Part shown: positions 26,574-36,600 of the stretch, piece by piece
Layout: the number at the start of each line of letters is the position of its first letter
Numbering within the stretch: position 1 is the stretch's first letter
Source of the DNA: JASSUD01 sp031963005
GTDB lineage: Bacteria > Pseudomonadota > Gammaproteobacteria > Burkholderiales > Burkholderiaceae
Direction: 5' to 3'
Length of the DNA: 64,000 bases
Assembly: GCA_031963005.1 (NCBI GenBank)
Contig: JASSUL010000001.1
Span: forward strand, 248,001-312,000
Position numbers and translations under genes: made by a program
The notes under the pieces: generated by a model
The model's input: the letters and a program-made list of their open reading frames with translations, nothing else
Database searches by the model: none
Told to the model about the DNA's origin: nothing

Positions 26574-29328
26574 ACACCGCCCTTCTTTTCAGACGCACCA
26601 TGCTCATCACTGGCATTGGGTACGCACGCCTGCTCATTTCTTTAGTCAATCCAAGCGCTTTACGGTGAGAACCGTGTGTGCCATCGCCGTATTAGCTCCA
26701 CTCCTCTTATTGGGCGCATTAGCCATCGCCAGTGCAAACACGGCTTTTTTTGAGCGTTACTACACGAGCCTGTATGCGGCCAACGTGATAGTGACCTTGC
26801 TCTTTATGGCCATCATTGTGGGCTTGGTAGGCGTCATTGTATGGCGCTTCTATCAGGGACGATTTGGCGCCCGCTTACTAGCAAAACTAGCGGTTTTTTT
26901 CGCGATTGTGGGAATATTGCCTGGCAGTATTCTTTACTTAGTGTCTTTACAGTTTGTCTCGCGCAGTATCGAGTCTTGGTTTGACAGTCCGGTGGAAACC
27001 GCCCTCGCTTCGGGCCTGCATCTTGGGCAGGGCCTGCTTGATGAGGCATTGGTAGATATGCAGCATAAAGCGCGGTTCATTGCTGATGAGCTTGCCGCCA
27101 AACGCCGCACGAGTGAACCGCTCTCGCTGACGCTCTCTCACATGCGCGAGCAATTTGGTCTTCATAGTGCAACCGTACTCTCTGCATCAGGCCAAATACA
27201 AGCGCAAGCATTAGCGCCCTCGATACGCAACACGCCGACTATCGGGACCTTAGATAAGTTAGATCAGGAACTGACCCTCCCCACTGCGGCGATGCTGCGC
27301 GAGGCGCGTACGCAACGGGTATATGCAACCATTGAGTCAGAAATCCCTAGAGAGGCCTGGGGAACGGGATTACATCATCCTGCCGGCGAAGCCTCCTCGC
27401 ACTCCTCGACCACTAGCATACTCTGGGTACGGGTGATTGCCGTGATTCCCTCCGGGTACGATGCCTCGTTAAGCAGAAGCACGACGTTTTTACACATTTT
27501 GCAACCGATCACTCCTGAGCTTGCCCGCCGCGCACAGGAGGTCCAGCAGGGTTATCGCGATTACCAAGAAAAATCCCTGAGCCGACAGGGATTGCGCAAA
27601 ATGTATATTGGCACCCTGACCTTAGCGCTCCTTCTCACCACCTTTATTGCGATGTTACTCGCTGTGGTATTGGGGAATCAGTTAGCGCGCCCTTTATTTC
27701 TCCTTGCGCTCGGGACACAGGAAGTAATTCGGGGCGACTACACGCCTAAGCGAGAAATCAAAACGAAGGATGAGTTAGGCTTTTTAACCCAAGCATTTAG
27801 CGCGATGACACGCCAACTCTCTGAAGCCCGTGCTGCGGTTGAGGAAAATCGCACTGCACTGGAAAATTCCCATGCCTACCTCGAAAACATCCTGCAAAAC
27901 CTCACCGCAGGCGTCCTCGTTTTTGATCATCAGTTTCACTTAATGACGGTGAATCCTGGCGCAGAACGTATCTTTCGCCGCGATTTTCAATCGGCACTCA
28001 CCCTGCCATTTCAAGACATTACGGGCCTGGGCAATTTCAGCGCCATTGTACGTCAGGCTTTTGCGAATTCGATCAAGCAACAGCGCCAAAAAACCCATCA
28101 TGCGCATCAGGCTGACCCTGCCCATACAGATGCATTCGCCCTGCCTGCACACTGGCAACAGCAATGCGAAATCACGCTCGCTTCTGGCGATCCGCCAATC
28201 ACCTTATTGGCCCGCGGCGCGCACCTCACGCGGGGACCTCATAAACGGACTAAACATCCCGCTGCCCTCTCTACGGACAGCGCAGGCTATGTAGTAGTTT
28301 TTGATGATATTTCCGATTTAATCTCTGCCCAACGCTCTCTAGCCTGGGGAGAAGTCGCCAGGCGCCTAGCGCATGAAATTAAAAACCCGCTGACTCCAAT
28401 ACGTCTTTCCATTGAGCAACTTGAAAGAAAACTCACTCCCAAACTACATCCAGAAGACGCACAAGCCCTTCAAAAAGGCACCCAGATCATCATCAATCAA
28501 GTGGATGCGATGAAGCAAATGGTCGATGCTTTCCGAGACTATGCGCGCACCCCCCCTGCCGTACTACAAGCAGTACAGTTGAACGACCTGATCACCGAAG
28601 TCACTGCCTTATATGCTAGCGAAGAACACACTCGCGCCATCCAACTGGATCTTTCGCCCCTGCCAGCGATTCATGGCGACCCCGCTCAGCTCCGGCAAGT
28701 ACTGCATAATCTGCTACAAAACGCGCTAGATGCCGTTGCTGGGCAAGCCGATCCGCATGTCTGGGTACATACTCAGGAGATTACACCTAGCCATTTTCCC
28801 AAGGAAGCCGATACTTCCTCGCAGCTTGAACGCCACGCTTCACCTGGCCCAGACGATGCACGCGATTCGATATCGCCGGACTCCTCTGGAGCATCGGTTT
28901 CGCCACAGGATATCCATTTCCATCCGCCCGCCGCGGCACAACCTTGTGTCAAACTCACTATTTCAGACAATGGCCCTGGTTTTTCCGCCACGCTTTTACA
29001 GCGGGCGCTTGAGCCCTATGTCACGACAAAAGCCAAGGGCACTGGACTAGGTTTAGCCGTGGTCAAAAAAATTATTGATGAGCACGCAGCATGCATGGAG
29101 ATTCAAAATCGTGCCGATATACATCAGGCAGAGCGGGCATCCTCCATGCATTTTGCGCAGGCCACCCAAACCGAAAATCACACATTAAAAAATGCAAATG
29201 CGCGTGCTGCGCGTAATATACGGGATGAAATACAGGGTGAACCACGGGACGCACTACGAGGTGCACAAGTGTCTATCCTGTTTATGAAATTGGCGCATTC
29301 CTCCCCTTTACAGGTACAGGTAAGTTAA
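26557..29328 (+). CDS. ntrY: NtrY-type sensor histidine kinase
   Basis: Membrane sensor kinase partnered with NtrX. The 923-residue protein has several N-terminal membrane spans (about 40-145), a periplasmic or extended region to about 345, another span (about 350-380), a HAMP linker, a PAS domain (about 440-590), the HisKA motif with H606 (RRLAHEIKNPLTP), and a HATPase domain with DNGPGFS and GTGLGLAVVKKI. A Ser/Asp/His-rich insert of about 60 residues splits the ATPase domain between the N-box and G1. A 60-residue tail also follows. Both are unusual but leave the motifs intact. It overlaps ntrX by one base. Confidence 0.93.
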   Translation: MRVHSKHRPSFQTHHAHHWHWVRTPAHFFSQSKRFTVRTVCAIAVLAPLLLLGALAIASANTAFFERYYTSLYAANVIVTLLFMAIIVGLVGVIVWRFYQGRFGARLLAKLAVFFAIVGILPGSILYLVSLQFVSRSIESWFDSPVETALASGLHLGQGLLDEALVDMQHKARFIADELAAKRRTSEPLSLTLSHMREQFGLHSATVLSASGQIQAQALAPSIRNTPTIGTLDKLDQELTLPTAAMLREARTQRVYATIESEIPREAWGTGLHHPAGEASSHSSTTSILWVRVIAVIPSGYDASLSRSTTFLHILQPITPELARRAQEVQQGYRDYQEKSLSRQGLRKMYIGTLTLALLLTTFIAMLLAVVLGNQLARPLFLLALGTQEVIRGDYTPKREIKTKDELGFLTQAFSAMTRQLSEARAAVEENRTALENSHAYLENILQNLTAGVLVFDHQFHLMTVNPGAERIFRRDFQSALTLPFQDITGLGNFSAIVRQAFANSIKQQRQKTHHAHQADPAHTDAFALPAHWQQQCEITLASGDPPITLLARGAHLTRGPHKRTKHPAALSTDSAGYVVVFDDISDLISAQRSLAWGEVARRLAHEIKNPLTPIRLSIEQLERKLTPKLHPEDAQALQKGTQIIINQVDAMKQMVDAFRDYARTPPAVLQAVQLNDLITEVTALYASEEHTRAIQLDLSPLPAIHGDPAQLRQVLHNLLQNALDAVAGQADPHVWVHTQEITPSHFPKEADTSSQLERHASPGPDDARDSISPDSSGASVSPQDIHFHPPAAAQPCVKLTISDNGPGFSATLLQRALEPYVTTKAKGTGLGLAVVKKIIDEHAACMEIQNRADIHQAERASSMHFAQATQTENHTLKNANARAARNIRDEIQGEPRDALRGAQVSILFMKLAHSSPLQVQVS

Positions 29329-29993
29329 TGGCAACAATATTGGTCGTAGATGACGAAGTAGGTATACGAGAATTGCTCTCAGAAATTCTACGCGACGAAA
29401 ACTACGTGGTAGATATCGCAGAGAATGCGCAACAAGCCCTCGCCTATCGTCAACAACATGTACCCGACTTGGTATTACTCGATATCTGGATGCCCGATAT
29501 TGATGGCCTGACGGTCCTTAAAACATGGGCACAGCAAGGGGATCTCACCATGCCAGTCATCATGATGTCCGGCCACGCCACGATCGACACCGCCGTAGAA
29601 GCCACACAGATTGGTGCACTAGATTTTCTTGAAAAACCGATTGCCCTCAAAAAACTCCTACACACCGTAGAAAAAGCGCTTGCGCAAAAAAGCCTGCGCC
29701 ATGCACAGCCTACTGCGCACTCGCTTACTCCGCCCCTGCCCACTACCAATCGCATCACTTTCTTAGATCACTCCGCTCACTCTGGAGTCACAGCAGCCCT
29801 CCCCTCCATCAACTTAGACATCCCCCTACGCCCCGCCCGTGATGCATTCGAACGCGCCTACTTTGAATACCACCTTATTCAAGAAAACGGCAACATGACC
29901 CGCATTGCTGAAAAAACTGGCTTAGAACGCACCCATCTTTATCGCAAACTTAAACAACTGGGTCTCAACACGGGGAAAAGCAAGGCAAAGTGA
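29328..29993 (+). CDS. ntrX: NtrX-like response regulator without an AAA+ domain
   Basis: A 221-residue regulator: receiver domain 1-125 with acid pocket D8/D9, phosphoacceptor D52 (VLLDIWMPD) and the usual Thr/Lys switch (MSGHA, EKPI), then a Ser/Pro linker, then a Fis-type HTH (MTRIAEKTGLERTHLYRKL). Canonical NtrX proteins have a sigma-54 AAA+ domain between these; it is absent here, so activation through sigma-54 is not expected. I recall short homologues in Burkholderiales, so this is probably lineage-typical. The start overlaps the ntrY stop (TAATG). Confidence 0.92.
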   Translation: MATILVVDDEVGIRELLSEILRDENYVVDIAENAQQALAYRQQHVPDLVLLDIWMPDIDGLTVLKTWAQQGDLTMPVIMMSGHATIDTAVEATQIGALDFLEKPIALKKLLHTVEKALAQKSLRHAQPTAHSLTPPLPTTNRITFLDHSAHSGVTAALPSINLDIPLRPARDAFERAYFEYHLIQENGNMTRIAEKTGLERTHLYRKLKQLGLNTGKSKAK

Positions 29994-30089
29994 GGGCATT
30001 GCTAACATTCAGGGTTATCGTAGATTGACGGTTGAACGTATTTTTTTTTACTCTTTCTGAGTCATTGCTCTAGGGGAATGCATTCTCTA

Positions 30090-30295
30090 GACTTCTTTTG
30101 AAACCGCGTAGCCCGTATGGTAGGTTGGTAGTGAGGAATTGAATCAAATACGGAACCCCAGCATATCCGCCATGGCGTTCTTGATGATCAGCTTACGATT
30201 ATCTAAAACCAAAAAATTAAAAGTCAGCGGTACGCATGTTGGGGTTCCTTCGTCACCACCAACCTACCATACGGGCTACGCGATTTCGAAATAAG
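30090..30295. repeat. Palindromic element with long terminal inverted repeats
   Basis: Left arm (about 30096-30129) and right arm (30258-30291) are near-perfect 34-bp inverted copies sharing CCGTATGGTAGGTTGGT. The outer edge TAGACTTCTTTTGAAACC matches the arms of the elements at 51836 and 57594. The interior (GATTATCTAAAA, GCATGTTGGGGTTC) matches the element at 62328, and GAATTGAATCAAATACGGAA matches the one at 41523. It marks the left border of the accessory island behind ntrX. No ORF. Confidence 0.75.
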
Positions 30296-30407
30296 GATGA
30301 GAAGTAAGAAATCTCTTACAAATACTCCAATAAGATTACTATAATACAGCTCGACGTTCAGCATGAGAATATTCATGCAGATGATTATATGATCCTTGGA
30401 ATGAAAT

Positions 30408-32069
30408 ATGCTGCGAAATATTGAATCTATCAATTCACTCAATACCCTTTCTCTACACAATAATCAAGTAAATCACTTTTGGCATGTTCCAAAAAATAAA
30501 AATTATTTAATTGAAAAATCAAAGGAAATATGTGAAGCTCGGGTAGATCTTCCTGAGTTGCCAGAAGATGTTTCAGAAATAAAAAAGGGATTTGAAAAAA
30601 TAATAAAGACGTTAATGCCATCTGATATTGAGACACTAGAAACTAGTGTGCGATGGACCATTCGTCAAATTCAGCTCACACTGAAGATAGACTCCCCTCA
30701 TTCTAATGATCATTTTCTACAGGATAGAGGTCGCTTTGATCGAGCACATGAAATCCGAAGAATTAATCAGGCTAGTGCATTTATTCACGCGCTAGCCATA
30801 AGACTTATAAACAGAAAATTTTCTGCTGATACAGATTTAAAAAAACTAGCTACTGAAGAAAAAAAGTCACTCATAGACCTCATGTCAGATTGTGCGATGA
30901 AAGCTATACCCATCTTCCCAAAACCATTAATTTTTATAGAAAAAGAAAATTCTTCAACCTCTAAAAAAAATGACGTTACTCAATTTAAAGGCCACGCAAC
31001 TACTTTCTCCAGCATTCCGTCAGAAATCTCTTTAAAGCCTAATGCATTTGAAGATGGCATGATCGAGCTCGCTGGTTTTTTTATCCATGAATGGATACAC
31101 GCTTCTCAATATAAAGCTATTTTTGAGATGAAGGACTATATCACTGCTGGAAAATGGAAAGAAATCCCTATGATTGAAGCAGGACAAGAAAGATGGATAT
31201 GGAATTTTGAAAAGGAGAGCAAGCTCTCTTTTTCTCAACCTATTTCTGCATTGCTCCCTCAGCCAGTTCCACCCCCGTCTATGCGGGCTTATGCAGATAT
31301 GATGTCCCTGGCAAAAACAAAAAAAGCAACCGACATTGCAGCTATATTTGATGCTGAAAATGAGCGAGAGGGCTATTTTATTCAGTGGGCTGCTAGATTT
31401 TTTGCTGCAAAAAATCCCGTTTTCAATCCAAATTTGAATAAATCAACTAAATCCATTCAATATAATTTAGTTGATTTATTTTCTGAAATAAACCCAATGG
31501 AATGTGGTGATTTACAGACTGCATTACACCGTCATATTGAGCAAAAAATTGGATTCACTATAGAGCAGTTCACTTCATTTATTCCAGGAATTGAGCATTT
31601 TAATAATAGGAAATCTACTGTATCTGATGCATGGTATGCCCTTTTAAAAATGCAATCATTGCGGAAATATATTACCAATGAAAAAGATCTCGATCAATTA
31701 ACAAATCATTTACTTTTACATCGTTATTCGCCATATGCTTTTCTCAACAATCCTAAACACCCATCACATCAAGATGCCAAATTCTTTATATATTGCATCA
31801 AAGGATCACTTAATAAAAAATATTCATCAGTACAAGAATTTATTTTCAATGCATTAAAAGAGAAATATAAAATCCCCAATACAATTATTGAATCATTCTA
31901 TAAAGATTATATTGATGTATTTCGAGATCAAATCGATAGTCACTTAAGCGATCTTAATAAGAGAATTCTTTTCGAAACAGCACTTTATGGGCTAGGCATT
32001 GGAGAAGGAACGAATTTAAGCAATGAAAAACTAGCTCTGCGCGACTACATGAAAAAAAGACTTTTGTAA
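30408..32069 (+). CDS. HEXXH-motif orphan, putative zinc protease effector
   Basis: A 553-residue A/T-rich protein with GGAAT before ATG 30408. It holds the zincin motif H227-E-W-I-H231 in a hydrophobic helix (ELAGFFIHEWIHASQY). About 85 residues later an acidic helix, DAENEREGYFIQW (E317, E319, E321), could supply the third zinc ligand as in gluzincin-like enzymes. The N-terminal 50 residues are Asn/Ser-rich; the C-terminal 200 are helical. No signal peptide or membrane segment. No named family is recognised. It sits between ntrX and a decayed tamB copy, in an island flanked by repeats. Metalloprotease activity and export are inferred from one motif, and HEXXH can arise by chance. Confidence 0.55.
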   Translation: MLRNIESINSLNTLSLHNNQVNHFWHVPKNKNYLIEKSKEICEARVDLPELPEDVSEIKKGFEKIIKTLMPSDIETLETSVRWTIRQIQLTLKIDSPHSNDHFLQDRGRFDRAHEIRRINQASAFIHALAIRLINRKFSADTDLKKLATEEKKSLIDLMSDCAMKAIPIFPKPLIFIEKENSSTSKKNDVTQFKGHATTFSSIPSEISLKPNAFEDGMIELAGFFIHEWIHASQYKAIFEMKDYITAGKWKEIPMIEAGQERWIWNFEKESKLSFSQPISALLPQPVPPPSMRAYADMMSLAKTKKATDIAAIFDAENEREGYFIQWAARFFAAKNPVFNPNLNKSTKSIQYNLVDLFSEINPMECGDLQTALHRHIEQKIGFTIEQFTSFIPGIEHFNNRKSTVSDAWYALLKMQSLRKYITNEKDLDQLTNHLLLHRYSPYAFLNNPKHPSHQDAKFFIYCIKGSLNKKYSSVQEFIFNALKEKYKIPNTIIESFYKDYIDVFRDQIDSHLSDLNKRILFETALYGLGIGEGTNLSNEKLALRDYMKKRLL

Positions 32070-32091
32070 ATCTAAAAATTCATTACGGCGA

Positions 32092-32283
32092 ATAGTATCT
32101 ACTCTATTCGCCGTCCCTGTATGCGCAGCAATAGACCAATGGTGAGAAAGTTACCAGGTTAATTCGTTAATGATACTGCTGTTATGTTCAGACCTTTCAT
32201 ATCCAGAATGAGGCGTTCATTTAGTGCTTTGGCAGCGCTCAATGCGTAGGGATCAGAAAGGTCTGTTTCGCTATAGATTAGGT
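32092..32283 (-). pseudogene. Decayed duplicate of the tamB 3' end
   Basis: The minus strand reads SETDLSDPYALSAAKALNER, then LILDMKGLNITAVSL, matching the C-terminus of the intact tamB 1.5 kb downstream (SESGLSDPQVLSVAKALNER, LILGYEQGLTTAASL). After a frameshift the match continues (LSHHWSIAAHTGT against LSRRWSLTVHTGT). The nucleotide alignment covers about 190 bp against 33635-33830. The copy has a stop and frameshift and has diverged clearly, so the duplication is old. It brackets the HEXXH gene side of the island, with tacAT and the IS scrap between the two copies. Confidence 0.8.
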
Positions 32284-32302
32284 ATTTATTTTCTTATCTA
32301 AA

Positions 32303-32327
32303 AATTGTACGGCAATATGCCATACAT
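32303..32327. promoter_or_regulatory. Second, imperfect copy of the tacAT operator
   Basis: AATTGTACGGC-AATAT-GCCATACAT repeats the operator at 33287-33315 with the same 5-bp spacer and a few mismatches in the right half. It lies about 145 bp beyond the toxin stop. It may be the leftover operator of a lost second TA locus. Confidence 0.5.
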
Positions 32328-32471
32328 AATGATGTATTGATGTCTTTGGAAGTGAGTACAGTTAATCTCAGTTCGAGATGTGCAACCTGAAGTCGTCTGT
32401 ATTTATGTTTCACAACGAGGCAAGGTCAGTTTCGGAAAGGCTTCAGGCAAACATGGTTCAAATAGAATGAC

Positions 32472-32990
32472 TTAAATTGTCGATAACGATAATGACGTAT
32501 GCGCTGCGCTCTTCAGTGGCAAGAACAGAGTGAGCGGCGAATCAGGCAGAGCGATAAAGCCGTGATGCCGATAGAAAGCGGCTGTTTTCTCGTCCTTTGC
32601 ATCTACCATTAAAGCATAGGCAGCGATCTCTGAGTGAGCGGCACGGTGGAACGCATCAGCCAACAGTGCACCACCTAAACCTTGTCCCTTGAAGGTTTGA
32701 TCGACGGCCAAACGGCCCATGCGAACGGTCGGCACGGTCGGATAGCGTGGCAGCTTCTTGATGGAGCTGGCTGGAAGATCGGCCAGCAGCAAACTTGCCG
32801 ATGCCAAGGTGTAGTAGCCTGCGATGCGCTTCTCGTCCGTCAAGGCCACGAAGCAGGCAGCCACACGGCGGCGAATGTCTTGGGTGACTTGTTCCCGTAG
32901 ATAGCGGTTCAGTAGCTCCGAACTACTTTCAAATACCGCCCGATTATGCGCGGCATCGAGCGGCGCAACTTGGAATGGTGCTCTGCTCAT
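32472..32990 (-). CDS. tacT: GNAT-family toxin of a TacAT-type toxin-antitoxin system
   Basis: Toxins of this family acetylate the amino group of aminoacyl-tRNA and stall translation. The 172-residue GNAT protein has the acetyl-CoA motif (KGQGLGGALLADAF, 101-114) and the catalytic tyrosine Y140 in KTAAFYRHHGF, the position used in Salmonella TacT. The start overlaps the antitoxin stop by 4 nt (ATGA), giving translational coupling. More G/C-rich than the A/T-rich orphans nearby, so it came from a different source. It appears intact. Confidence 0.9.
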   Translation of the reverse strand: MSRAPFQVAPLDAAHNRAVFESSSELLNRYLREQVTQDIRRRVAACFVALTDEKRIAGYYTLASASLLLADLPASSIKKLPRYPTVPTVRMGRLAVDQTFKGQGLGGALLADAFHRAAHSEIAAYALMVDAKDEKTAAFYRHHGFIALPDSPLTLFLPLKSAAHTSLSLSTI

Positions 32991-33268
32991 TCAGCGCGCA
33001 AGAGTTTGTTACGACGCGCGAATGCACGTTCCATGGCTGGTGTTGGTTGCGGAGGCGATAGCAGCGCCTGTGCAAAGCACTCCTGGTCGGCCAGCGAGAG
33101 CCGAATAATTTTGGCTTGCTCAATAGTGCGTTGCGCGGCGTCCTGAACGGCTGCCACAACGAAATCGGTCATGGTGCGTCCTTGGAGCTCAGCGGCACGC
33201 TTGAGCATCGAATGAAGATCGGTACTGATCCTGGCTTCGAGACGGGCGGTAGAAATGGATGTTGGCAT
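32987..33268 (-). CDS. tacA: DUF1778 (TacA-type) ribbon-helix-helix antitoxin
   Basis: A 93-residue antitoxin. The N-terminal RHH (ARLEARISTDLHSMLKRA, then GRTMTDFVVAAV) binds the operator, and the C-terminal tail (about 60-93) should neutralise the GNAT toxin. It is the first gene of the pair, just downstream of a perfect palindrome at 33287-33315, so autoregulation is expected. AGGAGGAC lies a few bases before ATG 33268. Confidence 0.92.
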   Translation of the reverse strand: MPTSISTARLEARISTDLHSMLKRAAELQGRTMTDFVVAAVQDAAQRTIEQAKIIRLSLADQECFAQALLSPPQPTPAMERAFARRNKLLRAE

Positions 33269-33286
33269 GATAGTGTCCTCCTGATA

Positions 33287-33315
33287 GAATTGTACGGCAA
33301 ATAGCCGTACAATTC
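33287..33315. promoter_or_regulatory. tacAT operator palindrome
   Basis: GAATTGTACGGC (33287-33298), spacer AAATA, GCCGTACAATTC (33304-33315): a perfect 12-bp inverted repeat about 20 bp upstream of the antitoxin start. DUF1778 antitoxins bind such sites with their RHH dimers, and the toxin-antitoxin complex then represses its own promoter. Confidence 0.85.
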
Positions 33316-33431
33316 CACATCCTTATCATGCTTTATTCTCCGCTTTCTGAGATATACCCTATATCTAATAAAAATTTAAGGAATGTATTGTTCACTTTGC
33401 TTTTGACCAGGCTTGATTATGCCGCCGATCG

Positions 33432-33569
33432 CTTGTTGAAACCGCCTTCGATCAATTGAAAAACCTATGTCAGATTGAATGCCCTCGCCATCGCTCTCCT
33501 ATTAACTTTGCCGTTAATCTACTCAGCGGAGAAGCGTATTTGAAGAAAAAGACTTGCCTCTATGCGTAG
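33432..33569 (+). pseudogene. C-terminal scrap of an IS982-family transposase
   Basis: The + frame ending at TAG 33567 reads LVETAFDQLKNLCQIE, then RHRSPINFAVNLLSGE, the conserved C-terminal block of IS982 transposases ((L/I)IET-F-QLKN, then HxRHRS-NF-NLLS). The rest of the transposase is gone. No terminal repeat was identified with confidence. It lies between the tacAT operator and tamB and may mark how the island arrived. Confidence 0.7.
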
Positions 33570-33611
33570 AGAGGAAGCTCCCCATACTAAAAGGGATTGC
33601 CTCAGAGCCTA

Positions 33612-36600
33612 CTATTTAACCAACTTATCAAAGCGTTTACGGTGAATAATATCTACCCCGTTCAGGGTTCCTGTATGCACGGTGAGGGACCAGCGGCGGG
33701 AGAGTTGCCAGGTTAGTTTGACTAATGATGCTGCAGTGGTCAGACCCTGTTCGTATCCTAAAATAAGGCGTTCATTCAGCGCTTTGGCGACGCTTAAAAC
33801 TTGGGGGTCAGAAAGGCCGGATTCGCTTTGACCAATGGTAAATTCATCGAGACCGATCGTTTTTGCAATGCGTTTGCCGCTGGCATTTCCCAGTAATGCT
33901 AACGCTGCCATGGTGGTATTTTGTTGGCCTAAATTGGTGCCACCGCTGGTGCCATGCCCGAAAAGAAGCCAAGAGAGTTTTTCACTATCGGCAACCGTAG
34001 GTTCGGAGACAAGACGGATATCAGGGGCATGGAAGGTCCCTGTCACTAATACCCCTGCTTCGACTTCTTGGTTGCGGCGCATGGCTAAAATATGGATTCC
34101 TGGGTTATTTAAAGGGCCCTGGAATGCAAAATAGCCTTTTTCAATCTGGAGTTTTCGTCCAAAAGCTTCAAAAGTGGATCCTGGCTGCATGCGTAGATCC
34201 CCATTGGCTTGTAAGGCATTTTCAGCGGTATTGCGAATATCCAGCGCGCCGGTTAAATGCACATCCGCTCCGGCTCCCCGAAAGCGGGTATGTTGGCCCA
34301 AATCCAGGTGGATTTTTGCCAGCAGAGGCGCATTTATCAGCGATGCAGGGGGAGAAGCCAAGGCCTTATCGTCGTCCAAGCGCATTTCCGAGTCCTGCGA
34401 TGCGGTATTTCCGCTATCCCCTAATGCTCGCGCTTGCTTGTGCTTGGCTTTTTTCTTTTCACGTTGACGCGCCTTCCAGAGGGCTCGATCTACTTCAATG
34501 ACGTCTTGACCTAGTTGAGGCCGCCCTCCATTAGGAATATCAAATAAGGCACGGTCTACTACAAAATCGCCTTCTATACTAAGTGGAGGCTGATCTGCAC
34601 CAGGCAATCCCGGGCCCGCATACTGCACCCGAGCTTGCCCTGATAAAGCAAGTTGACGGTCTAATGTGGCAAAAACCGCCAATTTCTGGGCCGTAATATG
34701 AGCATCTAATAGCGGAGCGCTGGGATTAGCCGGATCTATTTTGGCTTTTCCAGACAATGTGACTGCCCCGCTCTCTCCTTTGAAAGTGATTTGCTCGAAG
34801 TCCACCGTATTGTTAGACAATCCTATATGGGCCACTCCGTCTTTTAAGGTCAGCCCTTCTTGAATCAAGATAATCCCGAGACGCTCTGCATCCAGGCGGC
34901 CTGACAGTAAGGGGTGGGCAGCGACGCCTTTGAGTTGTAAACGCAGGCGTGCAGCGCCGGATAAGCGCATATTTGCGCCTAATGCATTACCTATAGGGTC
35001 TAGATCAGGGAGGTTTACAGTGATTTCTCCTGCAAGCGGCGCTTTTTGCTTCCAGATCTCCCAAACGGTTTGGTGATTTTGTGGAAATGGGGATCCCGTG
35101 GGCACTGCTGCATCTAGCGGTGAAGAAGACGCTCCCAAAAAATCCGCTCGCGTCGTTGGGGTTTCTAGAGAACGGGTTTGCGTTGAAAAAGCCGGTAAAT
35201 CCGCATCCAGATGCGCATCGATCGCTCCAAACTGACCCGATTTTGCCTGTAATTGGGCTTGCATACCCTTTTTTGAGGTGGCGTTCAGCCGTAGGGCGAG
35301 GGTTTGTAAATCTAAGGGGATGCGACCTCCTAACGCCGTTTGGATCACCAAATCTCCGGTACGGCGTTGTAATTGCGCATGCCCCGTGATATGCATGGCT
35401 TGTTGTGTCAAGTTCCAAGCACTATCGAGCACTAAATCGGTTTCAGGACCATTACTCTGTGGGGTTTCGTCATCGGTAATGGGAGAAATCGGTAAGCTGT
35501 TGTATACAGGGACGGCCGCATCTATCGCGATAAAGCTCAAAGGGCTATTGATCCCCAAAGCATCGTGTAATTTACGCGTTAAATGACGCAAATCGATGCC
35601 TTTCAAGGTACCCGCTGAATGACTTTGCCTTGGACTGTAATGCAATGCTTGCAAATCTAACTGAGCCCCTTCGATATGCATTTGAGCCTGCCCTATATCG
35701 AGTTGGGTCAGCGTCCAGGCAGAGGAAGGTGCTGCGGTCTGTGTCGATTTTGAAGGCGCGGACTTCGCTATAGTCCATCCCAGCGTGACCGGCGCATCAA
35801 GCCGTACTTCTGGCAGACCATGATGGGTCAGCTGGGTAATACTTCCCTTCCAATGAAGTCCAGGCTTATTGCTGCCATCGCTAGTATCTGGAGCAGAAGA
35901 TCCCTGTGAGGCATTGTTTGCCGTTTGCGCCGGCCTGTTTTCGGCCACCCGCACGCCTCCACGCGCTGCCAGCGTAAAATCGATCGCTTGTTTTTGAACA
36001 AGCCCTTTCGCTTGTAAGTTCAAGGTGTGGCGCGCTTGTATGCCGGCTAGTTGGATATGTATCTCATCCAATGTGCCCTGAGGCAGCACTAAACCCTGCA
36101 CATCGGATTGATAAGATAAGGCGCCATTGGCACCTTGCTCAAGCCGGGCCTGACCTTTTGCTGATTGCAGACGATAGGGACCTACAGATACTCCCCTAGC
36201 TAGATAACGCAATGCCAGTTGAGGATGCTCAAAACCTCCCTGCAACTGTCCATCTGCCTTGAACATCCCGCTGAATCCCCAGCCGATAGTCGATAAATCC
36301 GGCGCATCCAAATGCACAGTCAGTCCACTGGCCGCACGCCCCCATTCGCCTTGCGCTTCCAGGCGATTCCCTGCCACCGCGAGTTGAATATGACTGGGTA
36401 ATAGCCGCTGTCCAACAGTATGAATCTGGCCTTTGGCCTCTAAGGGTCTTCCTTGGTATGCACTGTTGTGCAATGTGAATTCGATATCCAGTGCAGGTTC
36501 TGTTTTTTGAGACAGCGTTTTGACATCTTCCAGCAAGGCGTGCAGAGCCATTGAGCCACGCGCAGAAAACGGTTCAGAAGGACAACGATGAGACGCGCTA

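Noticed and set aside
32331..32471. Further coding remnant beyond the second operator
   Set aside because: Short open stretches occur on both strands, but none matches a family I recognise.
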